DNA from: Arthrinium phaeospermum | Lineage: Eukaryota > Ascomycota > Sordariomycetes > Amphisphaeriales > Apiosporaceae | Direction of reading: 5' to 3' | NCBI GenBank assembly: GCA_006503535.1 | Contig: QYRS01000007.1 | Span: forward strand, 992,001-1,056,000 | Length of the DNA stretch: 64,000 bases | Part shown: piece by piece, positions 49,701-61,414 of the stretch | How positions within the stretch are numbered: the first letter of the stretch is position 1 | Layout of the letters: each line of letters begins with the position of its first letter | Notes under the pieces: generated by a model | What the model was told of the DNA's origin: nothing | The model's database searches: none | Seen by the model: only the letters and a program-made list of their open reading frames with translations | Translations under genes and position numbers: made by a program

Positions 49701-50360
49701 GCCCGAGGCCGCTGCCAGCACCCTCGCTGTCGCGGAGAAGAAAGTCATGGAGCCGAACTCTTGAAGGAGGTGGAGCCGACAGAGAGCGCCACCGAGGCGT
49801 CGACAGCAAAGGCTGCCGAGGCACCTAAGCCATCGGAGACGGAGGTGTCCGACAAGGCCGCCATCGTCGTACCGGTCTTTGAGGAACCCGAGCAGGCCAC
49901 CAAGCCCGAGGTTGTGAAGGTCACTGATAGTGCACTGGAGAACACGGCAGTTGAGAGCGCTGCTCCTGCCCCGTTGTACCTGCTGCGACGGAAGCCAGCC
50001 CTGCCGCTGCTGCCAACGGAGCCGCGGCCGCTATCGACCCTACTACTGAGGCCAAGCCTGCGACCGAGGTGCCCACTACTGAGGCCACCACACTGAGCCC
50101 GCTACTAAGGAGCCCGCTGCTAAGGAGCCCGCTGCTGAGGAGCCGCTACCAAGGAGCCCGCTACTACCGAGACCACCACTACCGAGCCCGCCACTTCCGA
50201 GACGGCGGCCCACACCGAGTCTACCTCCACCAAGGCTGCGGAGGGCAAGACCTCAGAGGACAAGACTGCGGAAAGCACCAACGGCTCCGCGGACAAGAAG
50301 AAGAAGAACCGATTCAGCACCTTCTTCCAGAAGCTCAAGCCGGGCAAGAAGTCGACGTAA
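46764..50360 (+). CDS. CRP1/MDG1-like protein with AMPK-type glycogen-binding module, frame-disrupted at the 3' part
   Basis: Resembles yeast Crp1 and Mdg1: an N-terminal CBM48-like module with a long Ala/Glu/Pro/Thr-rich tail; cellular role unclear. Exons are 46764-46786, 47187-47322, 48581-48995 and 49046-50360. The module reads MGSFVFKW-EHPASEVYVTGTFDGWKK...KIDYK-FVVDGEWTTDHTAPKETD...NNVLTTDRI, about residues 1-85. The tail carries AAPASTTAALA-type repeats and ends in a basic stretch (DKKKKNRFSTFFQKLKPGKKST). Introns are 400, 1258 and 50 nt; the second is very long for a fungus. An approximately 150-bp tandem duplication (49048-49351) and indels near 49548, 49650, 49705, 49750, 49975 and 50090 break the frame. 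The upstream half is clean. Confidence 0.85.
49048..49351. repeat. near-exact tandem duplication in the CRP1-like coding region
   Basis: Copy A (49048-49197) and copy B (49198-49351) match base for base except for about five missing bases in copy A, at four places. I see no substitutions. Copy B is open in the expected frame; copy A is not. Skipping copy A joins the exon-4 acceptor at 49045 to copy B in frame. Confidence 0.9.
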
Positions 50361-51001
50361 ATAGGTTCGCTGTTTCGTACTGGGTGTTTTTGCTGGGCCT
50401 AATATTGCCAGCAAAAGTGCCATGGGCTTGGTTTCCTGCTTGGTCTTTCGATAGTTAATATGATTCCCCCTCGTGCCGTAGGCAGAGCAATTGAATTTCG
50501 TTCATGTTCTTTGTCCCTCCAGGTTTCTTGTATGTATGCATCCATCGTGGCTGATGTACTTTCATAGCGGGTTACTTTAGTGATTTACATCTAGCCACCT
50601 ATTTCGTGATGCTGGTGTCCAGTGTGACGACCTATGTATCCATACTAGGGAGTAACATCGTTGGAACGCCAGCTACCCGGCATAGTAGTTCAACTGTATG
50701 ATTGGGCAATATGTTCCCAGCTGCATACCCGGCGATTATCCTCACTTCCGCTACGCAGCACATGGGCAGAAGGACCACCCACCTCTAGGTTTGTTGTCTG
50801 CCGTTAAAACACTCCATATGTCATAGCGAAGTGCTATCGCTGAAGTCGTAGATCGTCTCACCCTATTCGTACGACATGTTAGTTCGTACGATTTGTGCCC
50901 TACCGGATAAAAATCTCAGCAAGCAGATAGCATCGGGTAGATGCTTCTTTCTCCTTAATAAGTTCGTTAAAAAGCAAGAGAAAATAAAAGCAAAAAAATT
51001 C
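50361..51001. other. intergenic
   Basis: The 3' flank of the CRP1-like gene and 3' flank of the tRNA-Gln gene, with an A-rich run before 51000. No gene seen. Confidence 0.6.
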
Positions 51002-51091
51002 AGGTCAATGCGAGAATCGAACTCGCGTCTCGGGAAGAATTGATTTTGATGTGGTCAAAATCCCACGTGCTAACCCCTACACTAATCGACC
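51002..51091 (-). tRNA. tRNA-Gln (anticodon UUG) with an 18-nt intron
   Basis: On the minus strand the acceptor GGTCGAT (51091-51085) pairs with ATTGACC (51009-51003). The D-stem is GTGT/GCAC, the anticodon stem TGGGA/TCCCG, and the T-arm GCGAG-TTCGATT-CTCGC. Anticodon TTG is at positions 34-36. The intron at 51037-51054 follows base 37, the canonical nuclear position. Confidence 0.92.
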
Positions 51092-52037
51092 TGTGAGACT
51101 AGGTGATCAAGCAGTCGCCTGCTGATCTTCGGAGACAAATGGTCGGTAACGGTGTATATGACGGCCACATAAAATACCCACCCGACTCTGCCTGACAAAA
51201 CCAACAACATAGCTACTATCATTGGATGATGACGCACGCCTACATCCATTGGACTGCATCTGCTATATGCACTCGTTGGCTCCCTCCTCCTCAACTTGAC
51301 ACCCAGTTATGAGGTTTCCACAGTTGGGTTTTGAATTCTCGGCCCCAGATCCAGTTCATGTGTGTAGTTCCCCGCAGCCCGCCGTGCGTTGCGATCTACC
51401 TACCTACGTTTTAAGGCTCTTGTTGTGATAAACTGGCTTGCTTCCCTGCCTAGCCTGCCATAGGTTTGTCTAGACTCTGCTTTATTGGCTGTATGCACTG
51501 TAATGTAAACAGACTCGTTTCAACTTGGGCTTTCTAGGTGGGTTGGAACAATGTTATCTCGAACGTCCAAGCGACTATGAGACGCTCTTATGAGTTCGTG
51601 GCATGCTTGCTGATCTCATGGGCAACAGGAGGATGTACGCGCAACATATTGTTTATTCACGCAGGTCGTCAAACAACGCAGGTCCATATACCCTCTATAA
51701 ATCGACGGACAAATTTCGGCGTTCAACACTGACAGGCCACTGCCGAGTTAGATTTCGGTAGAAGATCATGGCAGAACACGGTATTCAATGGAAAATGGAT
51801 ATCCGGATGTTGGTGGGCAATTCAGCGTATCATTGCAGACGTATGGTGGCGAATCTAGAACATCCAGAGAGGAATTGTTTCGGTATTCCGTCGCAAACTC
51901 GAGCGACATGAGTGGAACGATGTTTATTACCGGAGGAGACCTTGGAGGGGCGAGGGAGAGACTCCGCTCAACAACGGCCGACCACGACTGGCCACTGGCT
52001 GTCATGCATGCCATACCCCTTCGAAGCTGTGTGTCTA
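51092..52037. other. intergenic
   Basis: Upstream of the tRNA-Gln gene (minus strand) and downstream of the alpha/beta hydrolase. ACCTACCTACG at about 51396-51406. No supportable gene. Confidence 0.5.
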
Positions 52038-53317
52038 CTACCGTCCGCTCGTACTGCTCGGCCTCTCTTCGTCGGTGAACCACTCCCCCAACACGCCATT
52101 GAACCAGTCGGCCCTCTGCTGGATCGGCGCGTGCCCCAGCCCCTCGACGACGATGGATCTGGCCGGCCGCAGTTCTGCCATCAGGACCCGCCCCAGCTCT
52201 ACCGGCATCATGCCGTCCGCATCGCCATGCAGCACCAGGATGCGCTCCCGCCACCGCGTCGCCCAGCGACCGGAGTTGCTCCGCGTCCAGGGCGTGTCGG
52301 GCCGCCGCCAGCGTCTGCTCCAGTGGCCTGTCCGCGTGACATGGCCCGCGCGGTGCTTTGCGATCTCGCCCGCGGCCCAGAGCTCGTAGTTGGTGCCGAA
52401 CCTCGGCACTGCGCCGCGGCTGTTGTTGCCGTTCCCCTGCTTCTCGTGGCCCGGGCTCTCGTCGTCCACTTTGTCGTCGACGACGATGCCGTCGTCTGCC
52501 GCCGGCGGCGCAGCAGCGAGCCACGCCTCCGGGAAGCAGCCCCGCGCGACGTCCCGGATCTCCGCCTCGAACGGCTTGGGCGCCACCGCGGCCCAGACGT
52601 GACGCAGGTGCTCCGGCCACGAGCCCGTCCGGACGAAGCGCGGGCACGTGGACCAGAGGGCCAGGCGGGCGATGCGCTCCGGCGCCTCGCGGGCCAGCGC
52701 CTGGGCGATCATGCCGCCCAGGCTGCCGCCGCCGATGTGCAGGGACCGCGGCGCCGTCCACTGTACGTGGTCCGCGACCTCGAGGAGGTCCTGCGCCAAC
52801 CCGGACGTGGTGTAGCCCGTTGGGGAAAACGGCTTGTCGGACGCGCGACGCCGAGGTTGTCGACCAGCAGGACCGAGTAGCGGTCTTTGTGCAGGTGGCC
52901 GAAGTGGTGTGTCTGGCGCTGCCAGTCGGCCCTGGTTACGCCCAGGCCCCCTATGAGCTACACCATGGGAATGCCGTTCATGCAATTCTTAGCAAGCCTT
53001 CGTTCCTTGATTCACCACGTGATGATGGATTGATTTCGCATCGTGATTTGATGGGGACAAGGTGGGCGGGCAATACTACTACTAAAGATAGGGCCTCGGA
53101 GCTTTTTGGCGACAAAACGGATGAGGATGAAGATGGAAAATACTTAGCGTACCATCATATTGATCGGACCGTTACCGTGGATCTCCCAGCTCACGTTGTG
53201 AGGACCGCCTCGGGTGGCGCCCACTGGCAGGAGCCCGCTCTGGTGCGGTCTGAGCTTCCAGACTGCCGTCTCGAAAGCCGGGTGGCGCGTGATCTGGGCC
53301 ACTGTCGGGAATCGCAT
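52038..53317 (-). CDS. alpha/beta hydrolase, frame-disrupted
   Basis: A serine hydrolase of unknown substrate. Exon 1 is 53317-53153, 55 codons (MRFPTVAQITRHP...VSWEIHGNGPINMM), and the intron is 52958-53152. Exon 2 runs from 52957 (LIGGLGVTRADWQ). The nucleophile elbow is IGGGSLGGM, the acid-loop strand ILVLHGDADGMMP, and the catalytic His lies in VEGLGHAPIQQRADW. A long Ala/Asp-rich insert sits between, as in fungal homologues. Breaks occur near 52845 (GVA to SDKPFSP) and around 52335 and 52255, a compensating pair enclosing PLEQTLAAARHALDAEQLR. The TAG at 52958-52960 belongs to the splice acceptor, not a stop. It lies between two tRNA genes. Confidence 0.82.
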
Positions 53318-54136
53318 CGTTTATCGTACCAGGACGTTTGCTTGGCCGCACGATATGTCATTGAGGGAGGATGAGTCTACTATTTTGTTTTTTTGCTCGT
53401 GACTTCACTTCCCTTGGCTTTTCTTGGAAAAGAATCTATTGAACTGCAGCAACACGAATGTAGTGAAGAGTCCGGTTGCGTACGGACTCCGGTGGCTTCA
53501 CTTACGTCAGATCACTTTTGATCGTACGACTGGCAACTGGTGTCGTCGAAATATTGGTTAGGCCCGCCAAGCACCGGTCGTAGTAAGCAAGTCCGGCGGC
53601 GGGCCCAGTCGGTCGACCTGCTCCGAGCCTGCCAAAGAAGAGAAAAGAGAAGAGGCGAAGTGCTCATGGTAGTTTCGGTGACGATGTGGGCGATGTCATC
53701 AGCGTGTGCATCTTGCTTGATCGAGTTAATGACCACATGCTAGAACATCAGCAGTTCGTCGTTGCGACGAACCCCGAACATCCAATACCAGTCCAGTAAC
53801 ATGTAGACACTGCGTGCGACTCAATCTACAAGTCTATTCCCGAAACATCTGAATTATCTTGTCTATATTACATGTGTAGAAGTTTTGATAATGCTACGTT
53901 ACCCATACCATACCGACTTCCACTTGCAGAGAGTACCCGTTTGCGCACTTCCTTTCAAGTTGTGAGGGTGCCAAAAGAACAAATACTATGTTCAAGCATC
54001 CCACTGTTTCCGTCTAGCTGAAGCTGACAGGGTAGTTAATGTTCGTTTAATGCCAACAAGAAGCAAAAAGGTAGAACTCGTGACATTTACAGAAGGCAAT
54101 CATCAATCAATTACAAATTGCAAAAAGAAAAATAAT
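53318..54136. other. intergenic
   Basis: Upstream of the alpha/beta hydrolase and 3' of the tRNA-Ser gene. No supportable gene seen. Confidence 0.5.
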
Positions 54137-54238
54137 CGACGCGAGCAGGATTCGAACCTGCGCTCCCGAAGGAAATAGATACCTAGAATCAAGGATTCAA
54201 TTCTAGTCTATCGCATTAGACCACTCTGCCATCGCGCC
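54137..54238 (-). tRNA. tRNA-Ser (anticodon AGA) with a 20-nt intron
   Basis: On the minus strand the acceptor GGCGCGA pairs with TCGCGTC plus discriminator G. The anticodon stem ATAGA/TCTAT encloses loop CTAGAA...A with anticodon AGA. A long class-II variable arm (TCC-TTCG-GGA) and T-arm GCAGG-TTCGAAT-CCTGC follow. The intron at 54181-54200 follows base 37. Confidence 0.92.
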
Positions 54239-57200
54239 TGTGGTTTGATGTCAGTGGTTTTGCTAATGAGACTTGAGTAGTAGAGACCCCACGCGGGGGA
54301 CAAAAGAAGAACCAGCACCAGGAGTTAGCGGATGGGGGAGGTTGGCAGTTGGTGTACTGGTCGGTGCAATTGGTGCGTCCGTGCCAGTGTGCCAGTCTGA
54401 TCCAATCTGGCAAGCTGATTGCGCTCAAAAATTTCCTTTTCCTCGAGGCCCGAGCAGCTCTCTCCACTGTTCCACTCTTCGGACTTTCGGCATGCAGCCT
54501 GTATTCAGTTGCAACATCCGGAACCGGCAATTGCATGACCATTGACTGCTATTCGGCGCGGTCTCCAGTCTGGGATACGGTCAAGCAACGCATGAATTCG
54601 CTAGTATAGCCCGCCCGTCCGCCCTCTCATTCACTCTCTTGCCCACTTCTGCCTCCTCTTGAAACGCGGCACGCGGCCTTCGACTGGTCGAGGGGGGATG
54701 ATTCGTACCGCACCTCCTGGCCTCTTTGCCTCCTGCCTCCTGAGGTTGGGCATGCAACCGAGCGTGTGTGAGCGATTTGATTTTCTAATTCCTCACCGCC
54801 CTGCTTGTATATCCGAGCATATCTCGTACCGGGGAAGGGGGAAGGCGCGTGTAATAGAGTTCAGAGATGATCTGTGGAAACATTCGAAGTGAGATGTTGA
54901 AACAAAATGGCTGCAAACAGAGATTCATTCTACGTCTCTGCGTCGGAGTAGAGGCCTGCTATGTAACCCATTTTCCCATGGCCTCCATGTCGCCAAGCTG
55001 CCAAGGAGCCTGGGGAACGCCCCAATGCTTCTCTTTCTTACGTCAGCCGCCTCTGATTTGCAGGCGATCCTCTCGTGAACGTGGTACTAGGTTCATATGC
55101 CAAGATGCATTTGCAAACTTTACTAATAATATCCGGATGGATTGATGTGACCCCCAGGTGTTACTAGGAGGAGTTAGGAGGAAGAGGGCATGCCCCTGCG
55201 CAGGAAAAACATTTACCCTCGTGACATGGCTCATCTGACTAAGAACTGACCCTAGAAAGATGCAATACAACCAACGCGGATGGCCACCCGTCTTCTGCCC
55301 GTCCAACCAAATATCGGGCAACGTTGAACAGCCTTTTACCTCTGACACTAGCCGGCCTTGGTAACCCGCCATGTAACCGGCCTGGTGGTATCAACAGCGT
55401 TTTACACGCACGTGTAGGTGAGAGAGCTGTTTCGCACGCAGCTTGGCAGGCGGTCGACTCCGGACCCTTCGCGACGACCCTCCGACCTCGAGGCTGGGAG
55501 ACCTACCCAGATGGGTCGTTGTTGGTCGTGCTCATCGCGCCCGTTTTCCAAAATTGGGCCAGCCAGACGGAGGTGATTTGTAAAACAGTGATAATTCGAA
55601 TGACAATTGGAGTCTGACAATTGCTCAGATCTTGCGCTACTGCACCTGCTAATCTTAGTGGATGCTGCTCTAACATCCAAACCCGTACTTGTAGGGAGGG
55701 GAGGGCAGGGGCAGGGGAGGTATGGACAGGAATAATGAATCCGAACCCATCTGCAATAATACTGTATTGCGTTCAGCCAGCCAGCGACCAGTTCCGGCTA
55801 CGTAGCCTCGGAGGAACGCCGACGACCCCTATGGACTATGGTTGATCTACAGGCTACACGTACGCCTGCTTGCATACATGCCCACTAAGCAGTCCAACTT
55901 TCTGCAACGGGCAGCAGATCCCTACTGCAACCATTCATTGCGATCAGACCAGACGTGACCAGCATCAGATGGTTTGTTCATGTCGAGGAGCTGCAGGCAG
56001 GCTGGCAGGCTGGCGGGCTGGCGGGCGGGAAATCTGCCAATCTGGTGCAGGTACCCAGAACGGATTGTCCCTAGCCGTCCGGTAGTAGGTTGGGATGTCG
56101 TCCCCTTGTCCATCTGGACGGATCTCCCGGCAAGCCGCAACGCAGCTTTTCTGCATCATTAGGCCCGAAAAAGTTGGAAGGGGAGAAGGCCACCTCGCTT
56201 CATGACCAAATAGCGAGACGGGGGACGGGCACAAGTGCGGTTTTGCAGTGGGACCAGGCCAGCCGGTTATTGCGCCGGCCTTGCTACAGGTATGCGATTA
56301 CGTTTGAAATTGGGCGTTGCTGTGCCTGTGTGGTCACTGGTCGGTCGTGTATGGATAGTCGTATGTAGTTGGAAATGAAATCAATCCAATCCATTTGAAC
56401 CAGGATGGAAAAAAGCCCGACACGTTCTACCCCACGTTCCAAGGCGTGGGGGAAAAAGGGCCCTCGCGCAAGCCAAGACAGTTACAAGCGCGCGAGTCAG
56501 GATATTCCATTGTGTACATGATATTCTGCTGCAAGCAATGCTTAGCATTGACTTGGGGTGAGGCTCCCGCCAAGAAACCGTTCGCGGGGGGTGGGCAAGA
56601 ACACGGGCGGTTCTTGGGCTGGGCAAAATGGAAGCTTATGTGGACTTCGACCAGCCAGTCAACCAGTTCGAGCTGCCAATCTTGCCAATCCATCCATCCT
56701 CGGCCAACTTCCGCCCAAGCCAGCAAGTCAGCAAGCATAAAAAAAACATCAGATGGCAGTGACGTCTGTCCGTCCTCGCCTCGCGTGAGAGAGCCCGTGT
56801 TGGCCGTTCCGTCCGTTCGTTTGCATGTTTTGCCGCTGATGCCCAGTGTCGGGCTTAGCTACTGGTATTGGTCATCTTGCAACATGGGATCCCAAGATCC
56901 GAGGCAAAAAAAGCAAAAACTGGAGGCCGGCGCTCTGTGACTCTTCTGCAGCCTGCACAGAAGGTCGCGGAGTCGCCCCGCAATCGCGCGAGTCGGCGGT
57001 GGGTCGGGATCCAGCCGCTACCAGCGGACTCGCCGAGAAAGCACCGCTCTGTGGGAAACATTTGCACAAGTACCAATCCTCGAGACAGGGCACTGGATTG
57101 TATGACACGAGACTACCGTGAAGAGCCTAGTGCCCTAGCTTCTGCGCTCGCTTCGGGCATAGGAGTAGGAGCGACAGTGGGAGAGAGTGGCCTCACTCCT

Positions 57201-57697
57201 CACCAGCTACCCAAAGCACCACCCAACGCACCCAGCACCCTGCCTTGCTGCTGCCGGCTTGCCATGCGACCACCGCAAACACTACGAAACATAACGTACC
57301 ATTCATCTGGACGAGCCCCGCCCTATCTCGTCATGGACAGGCCTGTCAGCCCGTCTCCCTCTTGGTGAATCAGGCAAGGATCTTGCTCAACATTCCTGTC
57401 TCGCTGCTCGTTCCTCCATACGGCTTCTGTGGAGAGCGATGATGTTCACCGACTCAATAGCAGTCCCGTGGGGTTCCAGCCGCCCGTCTGTCGCTCGCTC
57501 GAAACGCTTCCAGGGTCCAATCTCAATCTGATGGAGGGGCAGCCGCGATCGAGGAGGCGTGGTCGATCTCCTGAACCCCGAGGACGGACTGGATATTAGA
57601 AGGCCTCGTCCCCTCCCGACTTCTTCTCTCTCCCGTCCTCTTGCTTCCTGCTTCATCCCATCCTCCCCAGACCCTTTCTAACACACGCCGTGGAAAG
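54239..57697. other. intergenic, 3.5 kb
   Basis: No convincing gene. Features seen are a GGCAGGCTGGC-type short repeat at 55993-56030, scattered CT-rich stretches, and the C-rich leader of the sugar transporter. ORFs are all below about 185 codons and unrecognised. Confidence 0.5.
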
Positions 57698-59311
57698 ATG
57701 CCTTTCGGACTTACCGGCAGCGCTTTGGCGCGCATGCAGACGGCGCTCATCGTCGCCCCCGCCTTCATACTCTTTGGCTACAACCAGGCAGGCCTTGGTG
57801 GTCTCCTGACAGAAGATGACTGGGTCAAGACATTTCCCGAGATCGACACCGTCCACGCCAAGGGCGCCGAGAAGTCCAAGAAGTCTACCATCCAAGGATT
57901 GGTCGTCGCCGTCTTCGTCATAGGCGCTCTCTTCGGCTCGCTGTCCTGCTCTTGGTCTGGCAACGCCTTCGGTCGCCGCAATGTCATCTTCTTCGCCGCC
58001 ATCTGCACCCTGATTGGTGAGGTCCTCGAAGCGTCGTCCTTCAGCCTCGCCCAGTTCATTGTCGGCCGAATCATTATCGGCGCCGGTGTTGGCCAGCTGA
58101 GCTCCATCGTGCCGGTATGGCTCAGCGAAACCTCGGGCGCTAAGAACCGAGGCCAGACCGTCGTCGTATCTGGCTTGTTCATCTGCCTTGGTTACGTGCT
58201 CGAGTCCTGGATCGATCTCGGCTTCTTCGAGTTCAAGGAGGGCCCGGTCACGTGGCGCCCCCCGATTGCCATCGCCATCTTCTTCTCCCTGGTCCTCATG
58301 GCCTCCATCTACATGTTCCCCGAGTCGCCCCGTTGGTTGGTCATGAAGGGTCGCGTCGAGGAGGCGCGCCCCCTTGTTGCCATGCTGCGAGGCCACGCGG
58401 TGGATTCCCTGGAAGTCAGCTCCGAAATTGCCGGCATCGAGTACTCCCTCGAGGAGACCAGCCATACCGCGGTCAAGCTTTCCGACATGCTGAAGATGGG
58501 CGAGGACAAGCTGGCGTACCGCTTCGGACTCTGCATCCTGCTCCAGTTCTACCAGCAGATGTCTGGCAGCAACCTGATCAGCGTGTACGCCACCATTCTG
58601 TTCCAGAACAACCTCGGCCTGGGCAGTGAGCTCGCGCGAGTGCTTTCAGGCGGTGCTCTGACTTGGAAGTTCCTCGCCTCCTTCGTGGCATTCTTCACCA
58701 TCGACCGCTTCGGCCGCCGCGCCCTGTTCATGATCTCGGGCGCCGGCATGGCCTGCTGTATGGTAGCTCTTGCCGTTGCCACGAGCTTCCCCGCGGAGAA
58801 CCAATCCGCCATGATTGCGGCGGGTTGCTTCATTTACCTGTACAACACCTTTGTGCCTATCGGCTTCCTGGGAGCCAACTTCCTGTACTGCACCGAGATC
58901 GCCCCTCTTCGACTCCGTATGGCCATGTCTTCGATCTCTACAGCCAACCACTGGCTTTGGTATGTGCACTTCCTCACCCCTGAAGTTAACGCTCTGAACC
59001 CCGTCCAATACTAACCTGTTCGCAGGAACTTTGTTGTTGCCATGGTCACGCCCGTCGCCATCAACACGATCGGCTGGCAGTACTACATCGTGTTTGCCGT
59101 CATCTCGGCGTGCATTCCCGTCACCGTGTTTTTCCTGTTCCCCGAGACGATGGGCCGCAACCTGGAGGAGATCGACATGATGTTCAAGGAGTCGCCGTCC
59201 GTCTTCGCCACGGTCAGCTTCGCCAAGAACCGGCCTATCGCGATGCCCCAGGAGTACTCGTCGGGCAAGGATGAGAAGGCCGACCACATCGAGTCGGGCT
59301 CGAACGCCTAG
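57698..59311 (+). CDS. sugar-porter MFS transporter
   Basis: Twelve-TM proton-coupled sugar permease, probably plasma membrane, 515 aa. Exons are 57698-58959 and 59026-59311; the intron (GTATGT, CTAAC branch, CAG) splits a Trp codon. Landmarks are FILFGYNQAGLGGLL in TM1, GNAFGRR (88-94), a GRIIIGAGVG stretch near 123-132, PESPRWLVMKGR (208-219), QFYQQMSGSNLISVY, DRFGRR and PETMGRNLEEID. The QQxSG-type motif and RFGRR place it in the sugar porter family; close homologues include fungal lactose/hexose permease-like proteins, but the substrate is not evident. The frame is clean over 1.5 kb, in contrast to the MFS gene at the left edge. Confidence 0.93.
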
Positions 59312-61414
59312 GCTGTAGGCAGCCTGCGGGGCGGGGGCGCTTTTCGTTTCGGTCGTATAAAGGACGAAATAGACATGAGAATAGCGAGGCGTATATTTGT
59401 TTTTGATTTCCCACGATTACAGGATATGTGGCGGCGGTTGTACATAAAGAGCAGTTGATAAGCTGCGCTCAATAACGAAATAACGATTTGAAATGAGGAA
59501 CTTTTCAGAATCAGATTCAGGGCGCGCGTTCGTTCCGATTGTTCTTCGCGATTGTGTGATTATGCACACGGACAGCTTGGCAAAACGATAAAAACCCCGC
59601 TTGGTGGATGAGCCGTGTCTCTCGTCTATGTGCTTGGCGCAAGTCGTCATGTTGCATATCTTACATATAAATATGGAATTATTGCTTTGCCAAGATGATC
59701 GATCCATTATTCGAGCTGAGGCGGCTTGGAAGTCCCTTGGAAATGAGAGGGCTTTCGTGCTCTGTTTTGCGGGCGACATACACTTACTTCACTCTCGAGG
59801 GAAAAAAATAACCTTATTCGTTGCGGGCGGGTATTCCCGTCCGGCCCAGAAAAAGGATCCGCTTCACGCAACGAAGGCCCCGGAATCACCCTCGAGCTCC
59901 CCAATACAGGCAGGCAGCAACAAGAGCCGTCTCATCTTGCCCGAGTTGACGGTGCAGTTCTGCGCTTACGCGCTTGAGATTCAAGGGTTGTCCTGGGACG
60001 CGTCTGCCAAATCCACACTGCGCGGCTCACGCTAAGCGACTTTGGAGGGGAACTCATTGGTGCCTGGTCGAGAAAGGGAGAAAGGTGTATATGCCCTTGG
60101 GGAACTTACTATGTAGCACTTGCTTGTCTATGTACATTCCCCTCGAAGGCATGTGTGTGGTGTTTGTGACGAGGTTTGGTTGATGGTGCGGTACCCTGAA
60201 ACTAAGTAAAGTGGTCACTGACACCCGAGAGTCGTCGTTCCTAGTCGCTGCGACTCATGATAATCCTAATGGCGTATTCAGCATCCCTTTCACGAATGCC
60301 TTCTCTTGCTTTTGGTCGCGCGGGGCTCGTAGCCTACACACGGTCGGCGGTCGAGTCTTCAGGCACACCTTTTCTCCTACAGGCGGTAGGATCAGCAATG
60401 GGAGCGAACATAGGGCCTGGGAAGGGCAAGGCAAGTTGGCAGCTACGGTGCTGACTTTTGTCACTCCGGTGGAAAGGGCCGGGAGTAATCGGGTAAGGAC
60501 AGGCGAAAGGCCATGGAGATCGGGAGTGAGGCTCGGGGGACAACTGGAGATGCTGTTCTCGGCTCGGCCCTCTTGCTGTTGGCTGCCATCTACGGCCTGA
60601 TGGCTCTGTTTGGCGATGTCTTCTTGTCCCTGTTGGCAAGGGTCGGTGACTTGCTACTTGTACGGGCAGAGAGCTATCATAGCCTCGACATGTAAGTGTG
60701 CCTACATGCTGGCCTAGAGCGCGTGTGCAATCTACATTCCGCTTCGTCAGCTAAGGCGCAACAATCGCCGGCGCGTCGTATACTCTCCAGGCAACAACCG
60801 CTCTCCTGGTCTGCCGCGCTCTGGATCTAGTCGCGGCGTCACGTTGCCCCTTTCCTCCACCCAACACTGGGACAGTTGCAACACATCTCCTCCACACCAC
60901 GGGCTTGAGCGTCTCTGACTTTGGACAACGGCCTGCATAACAGGTCCTGGGGGTTATTTTAAGTAGTTTTGGGGCTGACACAGGCCCCTACTCCCTGCCT
61001 CGCTTTCGGCCATCTTGGTTCAAGGGGGCTTCTGTGGCGTTCCAATGTATCAGAATAAGAACCCCCAGTGAGAATTCACGGCAACGATCATCCAGTAGCC
61101 GGATTATCCAAGGTTGTAGGCATTCTTCCGGCTCCTGTGGCGTGGTTGCCTTCCAGCAAGTTGCCTCGGTAGCTAGGGATGCATTCCAGGCGGCCGACTT
61201 CCTGGGTCGCCAATGTTACATTGTATGTATACACAACCCGAATGGCTGCAGAACCAACAAGCACATGCGAGGTCCTACTGGGAGGTCATAACTACCCCTC
61301 TTCCCCCAACCGCGTACCCTTAACCCCCCTTTATCCTCTCCTCCCATTTCCGTCGCGAGCGTGAGAACCCCGCCCGAGTCCATCTATCACCAGCACCCAC
61401 CTACCGGGCTCACA
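59312..61414. other. intergenic, 2.1 kb
   Basis: The 3' flank of the sugar porter and the upstream region of the IMP2-like gene, which becomes CT-rich just before 61415. No supportable gene. Confidence 0.6.

Noticed and set aside
52958..52960. An apparent in-frame stop (TAG) near the N-terminus of the alpha/beta hydrolase
   Set aside because: It is the 3' end of an intron. Joining 53153 to 52957 gives a continuous GPINMM-LIGGLG stretch in frame.
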